Source of the DNA: Propionivibrio dicarboxylicus | GTDB lineage: Bacteria; Pseudomonadota; Gammaproteobacteria; Burkholderiales; Rhodocyclaceae | Assembly (NCBI GenBank): GCA_945902805.1 | Contig: CAMDMZ010000014.1 | Span: 1-64,000 of the forward strand | Reading direction: 5' to 3' | DNA length: 64,000 bases | Position numbers and translations under genes: made by a program | The notes under the pieces: model-generated | The model's input: only the letters and a program-made list of their open reading frames with translations | What the model was told of the DNA's origin: nothing | Database searches by the model: none | In this document: positions 54,882 through 64,000 of the stretch, in pieces | How the letters are laid out: the number at the start of each line of letters is the position of its first letter | Position numbering within the stretch: position 1 is the first letter of the stretch

Positions 54882-56378
54882 TCAGGCCGCCTTGCGCCGC
54901 TTGGCAGCACGTCGCGCCGTGGCGATGGGTGTCACGTTCTTCGTACCGGCGGCAGCGAGGTATTCCTGGAAGCTGTCGCGCACGCACTGGGCGAAGACTT
55001 CTGGGTCGGGCAGTTGCTCGTAGCAGCCGGTGAACGAGATGACCAGCATTTCGTCGTAACTGGTGACGGAAAACACCAGTCCCATGCCGTCGGCAATCGG
55101 CATAATGGCGGAAAAGTAGGCCAGCCGCGCGCCGCGTAGATAGAGCGGCACGCTTGGCCCAGGTACGTTGGTGATGCTGCAGTTGGCGAGCGGCGCCCAG
55201 CGGCCCATTTGCGCTGTCGCGTAACCGAGCATGCGGCTGGTCACGGCCACCGTGGCACCCGGCGCGTAGCGCGCGATGTCGGTCAGCTCGCGAGCGCTCA
55301 CTGCATCGTTGATAACGGTCGAGGCCGCTGTCTGGGCGCGGATCGCGGTCAGGCGTGCCACCGGGTCGGCGATGTCGGTACCAAGCCGGACCCGGAGCAG
55401 CGTGAAGTCCTGCTTGCCCTTGCCACGGATACCGATCGGCGCGGTGGCGGTGAGACTACCCTCGGGTAGTTCGCCCTGCAGATCGAGGTAACGCCGCAAC
55501 CCACCGCCACACACGGCCAACACAACGTCGTTGACCGTGGCGTCGGGCACCAGGCTGCGGATGGTCTTGCACTCATCGAGGCGGAAACGCCGGGTTTCGA
55601 ACACCCGATGCGGCGAGACGACGGTGTTGAAGCGGGTGATGACGGCTTGTTCCGGATGTTTGACGGCTTCGCGAAGACGCTCAAAGACGGCAGGGACGAC
55701 GCTGGACACGGTACGCGCTAGAGCCGGGATGCGGCGCAGTGGAAAGAGCAGGGTGCGCAGAGCGGCACGCGCCAGCAGCACTGTGTCGCCGGGCGGCGCC
55801 TCGGGGAACCAGGGTTCGGGTACGTCCGGTGCCGGCGGTACCTGATCGATGTCATGCAACAGCGCGGTGATTTCATTGCCGCGCTCGACATCGATGACGG
55901 CGTGATGGATCTTGAACAGCACGGCAAAGCTGCTGGCGGGCAGGTCGAGGAAGGCATCCAGCCCTTCGATGACATACATTTCCCACAGTGGCCGATGGCG
56001 GTCCAGCGGCCGGGCGTGAATGCGTGAGGCCTGGATGCAGAATTGGCGCCAGTCGCCGGGCTTGGGCAGAGCGATGTGGCGGACGTGGTATTCGAGGTTG
56101 AAATCCTCATCATCGACCCAGTAGGGACGGTCCAGCCCGAGTGGGACGCGGCAAAGCTTCTGGCGTAGCAGGGGCAGTCGATCGAGACGGTTTTCGATAT
56201 GCTTGAGAATGCTCTTGAAGCGGACCACGCCACCCGGTGCGGTAGATTGGTCGTAGATGTGCAACAGGGTGATGTTGGCGTTGGCGTGGGTGTTGTCGGA
56301 ATAAAGAAACACCGCATCCTGTTGGCTGAGCTGGCTGAGCTGGCTGAGCTGGCTGAGTTTGCGCGCTTCGTCGCTCAT
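54882..56378 (-). CDS. wax ester synthase/diacylglycerol acyltransferase (WS/DGAT)
   Basis: This 498-residue enzyme belongs to the bifunctional WS/DGAT family that makes wax esters or triacylglycerol. The active-site HHAVIDVE motif lies near residue 150, slightly different from the usual HHAVVDG. The C-terminal NVPGPSVPLYLRGARL matches the conserved second block. The N-terminus contains four SQL units from a 9-bp tandem repeat. It overlaps the hydrolase gene upstream by ATGA. The Asp-to-Val-Glu change after the HHxxxD may weaken activity. Confidence 0.88.
   Translation of the reverse strand: MSDEARKLSQLSQLSQLSQQDAVFLYSDNTHANANITLLHIYDQSTAPGGVVRFKSILKHIENRLDRLPLLRQKLCRVPLGLDRPYWVDDEDFNLEYHVRHIALPKPGDWRQFCIQASRIHARPLDRHRPLWEMYVIEGLDAFLDLPASSFAVLFKIHHAVIDVERGNEITALLHDIDQVPPAPDVPEPWFPEAPPGDTVLLARAALRTLLFPLRRIPALARTVSSVVPAVFERLREAVKHPEQAVITRFNTVVSPHRVFETRRFRLDECKTIRSLVPDATVNDVVLAVCGGGLRRYLDLQGELPEGSLTATAPIGIRGKGKQDFTLLRVRLGTDIADPVARLTAIRAQTAASTVINDAVSARELTDIARYAPGATVAVTSRMLGYATAQMGRWAPLANCSITNVPGPSVPLYLRGARLAYFSAIMPIADGMGLVFSVTSYDEMLVISFTGCYEQLPDPEVFAQCVRDSFQEYLAAAGTKNVTPIATARRAAKRRKAA
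56322..56357 (-). repeat. 9-bp tandem repeat, four units, inside WS/DGAT gene
   Basis: Four units of CTGGCTGAG (first unit with T) encode SQLSQLSQLSQ at the N-terminus. The unit is a multiple of three, so copy-number changes keep frame. Confidence 0.9.
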
Positions 56379-57232
56379 GGCGTCGTCTCTGCGGAATGGA
56401 GGTTATCGCTGCGGATGATGGTGTTATAGACGCGACGCAGCATACCGGTGGGGTGGAAGGGCTGCCAGTTGTCCTCGGGTTGCGCCAGACGGTCGGCAAC
56501 GATGGCCAGTACGAGTCCGTTGAAGCCCAGGCCGAGGTGGCTGCCGGGGACGCGAATGTTCTCGTGTAGTGTCGGATCGCCGTCGATCGTGGCTTCCTGA
56601 GGTGGTACCAAGCCATCGCCCAGCGAATACAGACAACTAACCGGTATCGGCAATGGCTTGCGTTCGCGCAGATGTTTTACCCGTGGCTGCATGACGTGCG
56701 CGGCAGAGCCCAGCGGATGCGCGACCAGGCGGTAGATCGCCTGCATCATCGAGGGCGATTGGCTGCCCTTTTGATCAACGCTGATGGGGCTGCCCAGGGT
56801 GATGACGGAACGCACGCATTCCGTCGCTTCGTGGGCACAGAGCATCGAAAATACGCCGCCGAGACTCCAGCCGATCAGGCTGACCTTGCGCCCGGTCTTA
56901 TGGTGCAGGTGACGAATTTTTTGCGGCAGGGCCTTGACGTATTTGCTCTGGAAGCCGACGTTGCGCCCGAGCCCCCAAGTCTGTACATCGTAGCCTTTGC
57001 GGGTGAGAAAGGTCTTCAGCGCAATCAGTGATTTCTCGTCAGCAAGAAAGCCCGGCAACAGCAGCACCGGATGGCCGTCACCAGCGGGCGCCTGCAGCAA
57101 CAGGGGCAGCGATGCCGGCAGCAAGGCGATTTCAAGGAAAGCCCGTGGTTCGAGGAGTGAATCCAGCAGGCGCGGTGCGCCGACATGGGGATGCCGGGAA
57201 ACCGTCGGGCCAAGAGCGGTCGCAAGCTTCAT
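56375..57232 (-). CDS. alpha/beta hydrolase (lipase-like)
   Basis: The protein has 285 residues from ATG 57232. The Ser motif is IGWSLGGVFSMLCAH (about residue 127), with catalytic Asp and His likely in SLGDGLVPP and GSHLGLG. The PHA-type HPVLLLPGFLADEKSLIAL lies before it. It overlaps both WS/DGAT genes by ATGA, so all three are probably co-translated. The role is inferred as lipid ester hydrolysis or acyl transfer. Confidence 0.85.
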   Translation of the reverse strand: MKLATALGPTVSRHPHVGAPRLLDSLLEPRAFLEIALLPASLPLLLQAPAGDGHPVLLLPGFLADEKSLIALKTFLTRKGYDVQTWGLGRNVGFQSKYVKALPQKIRHLHHKTGRKVSLIGWSLGGVFSMLCAHEATECVRSVITLGSPISVDQKGSQSPSMMQAIYRLVAHPLGSAAHVMQPRVKHLRERKPLPIPVSCLYSLGDGLVPPQEATIDGDPTLHENIRVPGSHLGLGFNGLVLAIVADRLAQPEDNWQPFHPTGMLRRVYNTIIRSDNLHSAETTP

Positions 57233-58695
57233 GGCGCGTTCTCCATCGTTGTCTTTTGTCGGACTTGCTCCAGCGGCAGCGCGTGACGTAGCAACTCGGC
57301 AAGTGCGGCGTAAAAATCGGTGACCAGCTCCTGTGGGTCGGGCACGGCACAACGGGCGACGGTAAAGCCGACACCGAGAATGTCTGCATAGCTCATTAGC
57401 GTGATGTTAAGCCCGACGCCATGCTCGACGATGGACAGCGGCCAATAGCCGACCATTTTGGCGCCGGCAACATAAAGCGGTACCGACGGTCCGTGGACAT
57501 TCGAAATGATCACGTTGGCGATGGGCGGCAGCGCGCTGGCGATGCGTGAGCGGCCGTAGAGCGAGGCCAGGGCGCCGATCACCCATGGGCCACCTATAGT
57601 GGGGAAGTCGGTCGGGATGAAGGATTTGACGCGCTTTGCCACTGATTTGGTAGCGCTGGCCGCCGCGCGCACGGCGTGCAGGCGCTGCAATGGATTGGCG
57701 ATGTGGGTGGCGAGATTGACCAGGCTCAAGGTGGCTTGTGTGGTGAATTCTTTGTTGCCGGGATCACGCAGGGAGATCGGCATAGTGGCGATCAAGGATT
57801 TGCGCGGGATGCCGCCGTGACGTGCCAGGTAGAGCCGCAACATGCCGCTGCATAGTGCCAGCACGACATCATTGATCGTTGCCTGTTGTGCGGCGGCGAT
57901 AGCCCTGATTTCGGCGAAGGGCACGGATGCCGCAGCGAAGCCGCGCTGTGGCGTAATGGTGGTGTTAAAAGCGGTGCGCGGACCCAAGGCGAAGTGTTGC
58001 TTGAGCTCGGCGCTGATGCGAGGTTTGCCTTTTCCGCCGGCGGTGTCGCGGTTGCGGACGAGTTCAGCGAGTGTGCGCAGCACGTTCGGGACCTGCCGGA
58101 TGAGTTTGGCATATTGGCTCGCATCGTGGCGAAGTGCCTTGGTGGCGAGGGAAAGGGCTCCCGGTGTGCGATTTCGGTGTGACACCACGGGTGCGCCGGG
58201 CTTAATCGGCCGCGACTGCGGCGAAGTGTCAAACAACGCACCAGCCAGCGCGGCACCGGCCTGGCCGTCGAGGACCGCGTGGTGGATCTTGACGTAGTAA
58301 GCCTTGAGTCCGTCCTGAAGGCCCTCAAACACATAGATCATCCATAGCGGGCGGCTACGATCCAAAAGCTCGGCATGCAAATCGCCGACGCAGGCCTGCA
58401 ATTGCAACCAACCTCCCGGCGCAGGGACCTCAACGGCGCGAATGTGAATCTCGAGATCGACCACGTCATCAACCCACACGGGGTTGGCGAATTGAAGGGG
58501 CATCTGCACCAGCCGGCGACGAAAGATCGGCGCGATATCGAGGCGACTGCCGATCATCAGGCGCACTTCGGCAAGGAAATTCCGGCGGTAACGCGGTGGT
58601 GGTTTGAATAAGTGCAGCGAACCGACATGCATTGGGGTCGCCGGGGTCTCGAGCCCCAGAAACGCTCCGTCCAGTCCGCTCAGTGGTTTCACCAT
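57229..58695 (-). CDS. wax ester synthase/diacylglycerol acyltransferase (WS/DGAT), second copy
   Basis: This 488-residue enzyme has the canonical motif KIHHAVLDGQAGAALAG (HHxxxDG) and NVHGPSVPLYVAGAKMVGYW, both signatures of WS/DGAT. The N-terminus (PLSGLDGAFLGLETPATPMHVG) is also typical. It is the first gene of the block and has the intact active site, unlike the other copy. It acts at the membrane/lipid interface. Confidence 0.92.
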   Translation of the reverse strand: MVKPLSGLDGAFLGLETPATPMHVGSLHLFKPPPRYRRNFLAEVRLMIGSRLDIAPIFRRRLVQMPLQFANPVWVDDVVDLEIHIRAVEVPAPGGWLQLQACVGDLHAELLDRSRPLWMIYVFEGLQDGLKAYYVKIHHAVLDGQAGAALAGALFDTSPQSRPIKPGAPVVSHRNRTPGALSLATKALRHDASQYAKLIRQVPNVLRTLAELVRNRDTAGGKGKPRISAELKQHFALGPRTAFNTTITPQRGFAAASVPFAEIRAIAAAQQATINDVVLALCSGMLRLYLARHGGIPRKSLIATMPISLRDPGNKEFTTQATLSLVNLATHIANPLQRLHAVRAAASATKSVAKRVKSFIPTDFPTIGGPWVIGALASLYGRSRIASALPPIANVIISNVHGPSVPLYVAGAKMVGYWPLSIVEHGVGLNITLMSYADILGVGFTVARCAVPDPQELVTDFYAALAELLRHALPLEQVRQKTTMENAP

Positions 58696-58770
58696 TTTCC
58701 CCGCCTGATTTTATTTCCCCACGATAGCAGCGTCGCGGGGAGAGTCAAGAAAAGTAATGGTGGACGGACT

Positions 58771-61095
58771 CTAACGCCGGCTCTGGATTTCCTCGATGTA
58801 GCCGAGCATGCCGGTGCGGATATTGGCGGCGTTGCCTTCGTCGGTATCGATGTGCATGGCCAGGCGATAGGCAGGATTCACCCGCACCACGACGTCGCCG
58901 AAGATCAGCTCGCGTTCGCCTTCAATGCGGACGCGCACGATGTACTTGTCGCGGACGCGGAACTTCAGCGCATCGTCGGGTGTCATGTGGATATGGCGCT
59001 GGGCGCAGATAACGCCGTGCGGAATGGCACTGCTTCCTGCCGGCCCTTCCAGAGTGACGCCCGGCGTGTTGGCGAGGTCGCCAGATTCGCGTATCGGTGG
59101 CTGGATGCCGACTTTGAACTGTTCCGTCATGGCAATTTCGACCTGAGTTTCCTTGCGGGTCGGGCCAAGTACGCGCACATTGGCAATGCGGCCCTTGGGA
59201 CCGACCAGATGCACCTTTTCGGCACAGGCAAACTGGCCGGGCTGCGAGAGTTCATGTTCCGGGGTGAGCTGATGGCCGGGGCCGAACAGTTTTTCCACAT
59301 CGGCTTGCGACAGATGCACATGGTGGGCAGAAATCTCGATCGGAATCGGTTCCTCCTTCTGATCTTCCTTCATGGCGGTGATCAGTTGGTTGCGTTCCAG
59401 GGCGCGCAGGGCTTCCCACGCGACCAGGCGCTCATCATCATTGGCGACGACGAGGATGGTCACAGGTGAGTCGGGGGTCGAGATCACGGCGTGCGACGTG
59501 AGCTTGTCAAGATTACGATTTCTTTCCTCGTCAAGCTTTATGCCCATGTAGCCGAGGCCCTGGCAGGCCAGGCTGCGCACAGCAGGGCTGGTTTCGCCGA
59601 TATCGCCGGTAAAGGCCAGCACGTCGACGCCGCCCATAGCAGCGACATAGGCTCCGATATTCTTGCGTACCTGATAGCAGAATGCCTTATGCGCTAGCAA
59701 GGCACGGTGGTGACCTTCGCTGGCGGCGGCTTCGATTTCGTGAATGTTGCTGGAAATGCCGGAAATGCCTTTGAGGCCGCTTTCGCTATTGATTAGGTTC
59801 GACAACTGTGTCGGCGACATGTTGTGCTGTTGCAGCAGATGGATCATCACCGCTGGATCGATGCTGCCGGAGCGACCGGACATGATCAGGCCATCGGTGG
59901 GTGTCATGCCCATCGTGGTGTCGACCGAGCGCCCATGATCGATGGCGCACAAAGACGCGCCGATGCCCAGGTGGCAAGAGATGATCTCGAGCTCCCCGAG
60001 CGGGCGCTTCAACACCTCGGCGGCCTTCAAGGACACGTAACGGTGCGAGGTGCCGTGAAAGCCGTAGCGTCGGATGCCACCTTGCTTGTAGAGCTCGTAA
60101 GGCAGGCCGTACAAATAGGCGTAGGGCGGCAGCGTTTGATGGAAAGCGGTATCGAATACGGCTACATGCGGGACGTGCGGCAGTTGCCGCATCGCCTCGC
60201 GAATTCCGTCGAGATTGACGGGATTGTGAAGCGGAGCAAAGACCGATAAGGAATCGATGTCGGCCATCACCGCCGGTGTGATGACGACTGCGCTGGAGAA
60301 CTTGCTGCCGCCATGGACGACGCGATGGCCTACGGTGATCACGTCCTGGCGATGGAGAACAAATGCATCGCCGAGTAACTGTGTCGCGTCGCGGATTACA
60401 TCGAACAGGTCGGCAAGCGGGAACGGTGCGCGTTCCGTGGTGCGCTTCTGTGTTCCGACGAAGACGCTGATCCGTGAGACTTTGTCATTGGAATTGTCGA
60501 TGATGCCCCGGACATCGGAGCCCAGATCGTGAGTGTCATAGACGCCGAAGTGAATCTGCGTTAGACCGACATTGAGCGCAACCACTTTGCCTGGAGCGTC
60601 AGTGGTGAGCGACAGTGCATAAGGATCATCGACGTTGGCCGTGCCGCGTGCCTGGGTAGCAATCGCATCCACCGACATCGCGCGTGTGTGTTCGGCGAGC
60701 AGGCGTGAAAGATAGACAACGGCCTTCGGGTTGACAAGAATGTGCGTGTTGAAGACCTCTTGCGGGATCATCAGCACGAAGCAACGATTGCCGGCAATGA
60801 CATCGCCAATGATGGGTTCGCCGGTCAGTAGTGACATGACGCCGAAGAGGTCACCTGGGCTAAGCTGGCTGATAACCGAGCGGACACCTGTGTTATCGGT
60901 GATCGAGATCTCGGCGTGGCCGTCGATCATGACCCCGATGAACTTGCCCTCGTCACCCGTGGCGAGAATCGCTTCGTTCCCTTCAAAGGTTGCCAAGCGT
61001 GATGCAGTGACGATTGTTTCCACCTTGTCGGCTGGAAAACTTTCGAACAGTCGAACTTGTTCGAGGAAGAATTTATTCAGGTCAATTTCGCTCAT
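58771..61095 (-). CDS. cyclic-nucleotide-binding / acetate kinase / PduL fusion
   Basis: This 774-residue protein joins three parts. Residues 1-140 look like a cyclic-nucleotide-binding domain (SQLSPGDLFGVMSLLTGEP). Residues about 165-545 are acetate kinase: GHRVVHGGSKF, FDTAFHQTLPPYAYLYG, YGFHGTSHRYVS and SGRSGSIDP. From about 555 to the end is a PduL phosphotransacylase with the metal-His motifs SAHHVHLSQADVEKLFG and ICAQRHIHMTPDDA. It could convert acyl-CoA to acyl-phosphate and then to acid plus ATP in one chain. The first kinase loop is unusual (LNVGLTQIHFG, where LNCGSSS is usual), so some function may be changed. It stands alone; about 400 bases of regulatory DNA lie upstream. Confidence 0.88.
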   Translation of the reverse strand: MSEIDLNKFFLEQVRLFESFPADKVETIVTASRLATFEGNEAILATGDEGKFIGVMIDGHAEISITDNTGVRSVISQLSPGDLFGVMSLLTGEPIIGDVIAGNRCFVLMIPQEVFNTHILVNPKAVVYLSRLLAEHTRAMSVDAIATQARGTANVDDPYALSLTTDAPGKVVALNVGLTQIHFGVYDTHDLGSDVRGIIDNSNDKVSRISVFVGTQKRTTERAPFPLADLFDVIRDATQLLGDAFVLHRQDVITVGHRVVHGGSKFSSAVVITPAVMADIDSLSVFAPLHNPVNLDGIREAMRQLPHVPHVAVFDTAFHQTLPPYAYLYGLPYELYKQGGIRRYGFHGTSHRYVSLKAAEVLKRPLGELEIISCHLGIGASLCAIDHGRSVDTTMGMTPTDGLIMSGRSGSIDPAVMIHLLQQHNMSPTQLSNLINSESGLKGISGISSNIHEIEAAASEGHHRALLAHKAFCYQVRKNIGAYVAAMGGVDVLAFTGDIGETSPAVRSLACQGLGYMGIKLDEERNRNLDKLTSHAVISTPDSPVTILVVANDDERLVAWEALRALERNQLITAMKEDQKEEPIPIEISAHHVHLSQADVEKLFGPGHQLTPEHELSQPGQFACAEKVHLVGPKGRIANVRVLGPTRKETQVEIAMTEQFKVGIQPPIRESGDLANTPGVTLEGPAGSSAIPHGVICAQRHIHMTPDDALKFRVRDKYIVRVRIEGERELIFGDVVVRVNPAYRLAMHIDTDEGNAANIRTGMLGYIEEIQSRR

Positions 61096-61422
61096 TTTTT
61101 TCTCGCTTTATAAACCGAGTCCCGTATAGGTGAGAGACTAGCACTTTGTTGCGACGCAGCAAAGTGGGAAATTGATGTTTTGAATCATGAGGCGTGGTGG
61201 AAACAATCTGTTGCAATTGTCGGTTGAACCTTGAGTCGGCATACCCATCTATGCCTACATGAAGATATTGTGTAACGGTGAAATGAATTTGATACTCACC
61301 CATCTTGAGCATGGAGAGTTGATGGTCTTTTCATCTACGCAGTCTACTCAAGATGATGTTTTCACAGAGTTTATAGATACTAGCCGGTGGTACTTTAACG
61401 GTTAGCATCCGGTGTTCCCTCT
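61096..61422. other. long 5' region of the acetate kinase fusion
   Basis: The stretch of about 330 bases upstream of the fusion gene contains no supported gene. The minus-strand segment just before the start contains TTTATAAA, a weak -10. No FNR-like site is obvious. Promoters for both flanking units probably lie here. Confidence 0.4.
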
Positions 61423-61486
61423 GGCGACTGGTTTCCCTCCCTTCCAGTCGCCCGGAGGCTCCGCTTTGGCGGAGCCTCCGCCTTTT
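61423..61486 (+). ncRNA. possible small RNA 3' end or leader with two hairpins
   Basis: GGCGACTGG/CCAGTCGCC forms a 9-bp stem, and one base later GGAGGCTCCGC/GCGGAGCCTCC forms an 11-bp stem with a 4-base loop. After the second stem comes CCTTTT, like an intrinsic terminator. No gene on the plus strand ends just before it, so it would terminate a short RNA starting about 61.3-61.4 kb or act as a leader of the ORF at 61516. I found no clear promoter. Confidence 0.3.
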
Positions 61487-61515
61487 ATACGGGAGTTTCG
61501 CTGTTGGAGCATCCC

Positions 61516-61722
61516 ATGTTCAAATCCTCCATGAGTCTGATCGACGTTCTTGAACCGCCTATGAACCTGTGGTTGCGGAAGCTTGGACGCCGCAGTGCGG
61601 AACTTCCGGTTGGAGTCCGTATCGTCCGTTTCAGTGAGGGTGACGATGAAACTTTAGCCGACATCGAGGAACCCCGCGAACCCCGTGTTCGGCGTGAGCG
61701 GGAGACCTGTGTCGCAGCCTAA
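61516..61722 (+). CDS. small hypothetical protein
   Basis: This 68-residue ORF starts at ATG 61516 with GGAG six bases before it; the track start is a TTG upstream. The sequence is basic in the middle (LWLRKLGRRSAELPVGVRIV) and acidic near the end (EGDDETLADIEEP). There is no known motif. The codon use looks like the neighbours, and it follows the hairpin pair. It may be real and regulated by that leader, but evidence is limited. Confidence 0.45.
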   Translation: MFKSSMSLIDVLEPPMNLWLRKLGRRSAELPVGVRIVRFSEGDDETLADIEEPREPRVRRERETCVAA

Positions 61723-61778
61723 GTAGATTTCTTCTGACCGCACGTTTGAGTGTGTGACGTTTTTTTTGCTCAAATAAG

Positions 61779-61807
61779 TTGCGTGGTGCCAAAGCCTGTG
61801 GCAGAAT
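61779..61807 (+). promoter_or_regulatory. promoter of tRNA-Asp
   Basis: TTGCGT (61779-61784), a 17-base spacer and CAGAAT (61802-61807) fit a sigma-70 promoter ending 15 bases before the tRNA. Confidence 0.55.
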
Positions 61808-61822
61808 TCGCGCCTCTTTCGG

Positions 61823-61899
61823 GGAGTGGTAGTTCAGTTGGTTAGAATACCGGCCTGTCACGCCGGGGGTCGCGGGTTCGAGTCCCGTCCACTCCGCCA
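61823..61899 (+). tRNA. tRNA-Asp (anticodon GTC)
   Basis: The 77-base gene folds fully: acceptor GGAGTGG/CCACTCC, D-arm GTTC/GAAT, anticodon stem CCGGC/GCCGG with loop CTGTCAC, T-arm GCGGG/CCCGT, discriminator G and encoded CCA. The anticodon GTC reads Asp codons. Confidence 0.96.
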
Positions 61900-61911
61900 C
61901 CGATAAATCGG

Positions 61912-61944
61912 AAACCCGCACAGCCCATGGCTCTGCGGGTTTTT
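61912..61944 (+). terminator. intrinsic terminator after tRNA-Asp
   Basis: AAACCCGCA and TGCGGGTTT pair over nine bases around a 13-base loop and run into a T-tract. It lies 12 bases after the tRNA. Confidence 0.8.
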
Positions 61945-62046
61945 CGTTTTTCGGCTCTCATTGCATTCCAGACTATGGTGCCCTGTGTCCCTGAGTCGGT
62001 ATGGCCGTCAGCTGCAATACTAATGATCGGTCACAGCATTCCTTGC

Positions 62047-62391
62047 TCAGTCGCTCGGCAACACGATGGCCGATAGTAGCCACGAGATAAGGCTATAGAC
62101 AATGGCGCCCCATAGTCCTGCCCAGAATCCGTGGACGACGAACCCATCAATGAACGATCCGACGAACCAAAAAAGGAATCCATTGATGACGAAAATGAAT
62201 AGACCTAGCGTTAGCAAGGTGGCTGGCAGGGTGAGTACGACAAGGATCGGCCGGATGACTGCGTTGACGAGGCCTAGAACAAACGCCGCCACTAATGCCG
62301 TAGTGAAACTACTGATCGCAATTGAGGGCATCAGGTAAGCGACAGCCAGTAGCGAGGCCGCATTGATCAGCCAGATGAGAAGTAGGCGCAT
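62047..62391 (-). CDS. phage-holin-family (YvlD-like) membrane protein
   Basis: This 114-residue protein from ATG 62391 has four membrane segments (for example LLLIWLINAASLLAVAYLMP and LFIFVINGFLFWFVG). The middle VLGLVNAVIRPILVVLTLPAT is the mark of the PF04020 family. These are widespread small membrane proteins of unknown role; despite the name they are not phage lysis proteins in most bacteria. The track frame begins 35 codons upstream in unlike sequence. Confidence 0.88.
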   Translation of the reverse strand: MRLLLIWLINAASLLAVAYLMPSIAISSFTTALVAAFVLGLVNAVIRPILVVLTLPATLLTLGLFIFVINGFLFWFVGSFIDGFVVHGFWAGLWGAIVYSLISWLLSAIVLPSD

Positions 62392-62499
62392 AAGACGTTG
62401 TCGTGACGTGAATGATCGAAGCGTAACGATACCTGATTGTGCGAATTTGCGTGAATCTATGGACGGATCAGAAACGTTTTTCCATCGGTTTGGCAATAA

Positions 62500-62513
62500 T
62501 TGACTGCTATCAA
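62500..62513. promoter_or_regulatory. FNR/DNR-like box upstream of norC
   Basis: TTGACTGCTATCAA matches TTGATNNNNATCAA with one difference and is centred about 102 bases before the norC ATG. Crp/FNR-family regulators (FNR, DNR, NnrR) use such sites to turn on nor genes when oxygen is low and NO is present. Confidence 0.65.
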
Positions 62514-62607
62514 GGAACTTGTGGCCGACATTTCATAGAGTGCGCCCTGTGTCGGATCGGGAGGGGTTCGTTCCGGCCATTTTTTAACTTTCGATAGCGA
62601 GGGCTCC

Positions 62608-64000
<1,393 letters not shown>

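Overview
The window looks like a betaproteobacterial chromosome, most likely from the Rhodocyclales (Dechloromonas/Azonexus/Accumulibacter-like). This is inferred from gene content and order (yhbY–rlmE–ftsH–folP–glmM, dapB–carAB–greA, fur next to bamE), from the oxygen-independent ubiquinone genes ubiU/V/T, from cNOR (norCB) and NnrS, and from glycogen, fatty-acid and wax-ester genes. No rRNA gene or marker fixes the species.

Positions 1 to about 18.4 kb are an accessory island. It ends at a tRNA-Val(GAC) gene whose 3' end is overlapped by a tyrosine recombinase with an excisionase-like N-terminus. Inside lies a long minus-strand operon that reads as a DNA-modification-based defence system: SNF2 helicase with a DUF3883-like end, DUF4145-like protein, DUF1156 DNA methyltransferase, GmrSD-like DUF262/DUF1524 protein, and DUF499 ATPase. 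After a gap come an unrecognised protein and a PIN-domain nuclease. Between this operon and an HU plus HTH gene pair is a gene-free kilobase. It carries six perfect and two near copies of TGCGGTAA/TTACCGCA and a 34-bp alternating purine/pyrimidine tract. The left end of the island is outside the window.

From 18.4 to 36.7 kb is core metabolism and maintenance: sodB, xseA, a GDT1-type cation transporter, fur, bamE, dapB, carA, carB, greA, yhbY, rlmE, ftsH, folP, glmM, a MaoC/PhaJ-type hydratase and glycogen phosphorylase. From 36.8 to 48.1 kb lie an acyltransferase of the condensation-domain fold and two signalling groups. One is a hybrid kinase with an HD-GYP regulator; the other is histidine kinase, response regulator and REC-PAS-GGDEF-EAL protein.

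From 48.2 to 51.8 kb is a tightly packed ubiU-ubiV-ubiT-nnrS operon with an FNR-like box upstream. Next come lemA with two TPM-domain genes, then a coupled block of two WS/DGAT acyltransferases and two alpha/beta hydrolases. After that is a cyclic-nucleotide-binding/acetate kinase/PduL fusion, a possible small RNA, tRNA-Asp, a YvlD-like membrane protein and norC-norB. An FNR/DNR-like box precedes norC, and norB runs off the window.

Two things cut across this layout. A 25-bp word is dispersed six times through the core part, four copies inside conserved genes, and is absent from the island. The anaerobic genes (ubiUVT, nnrS, norCB) carry matching FNR-type boxes.
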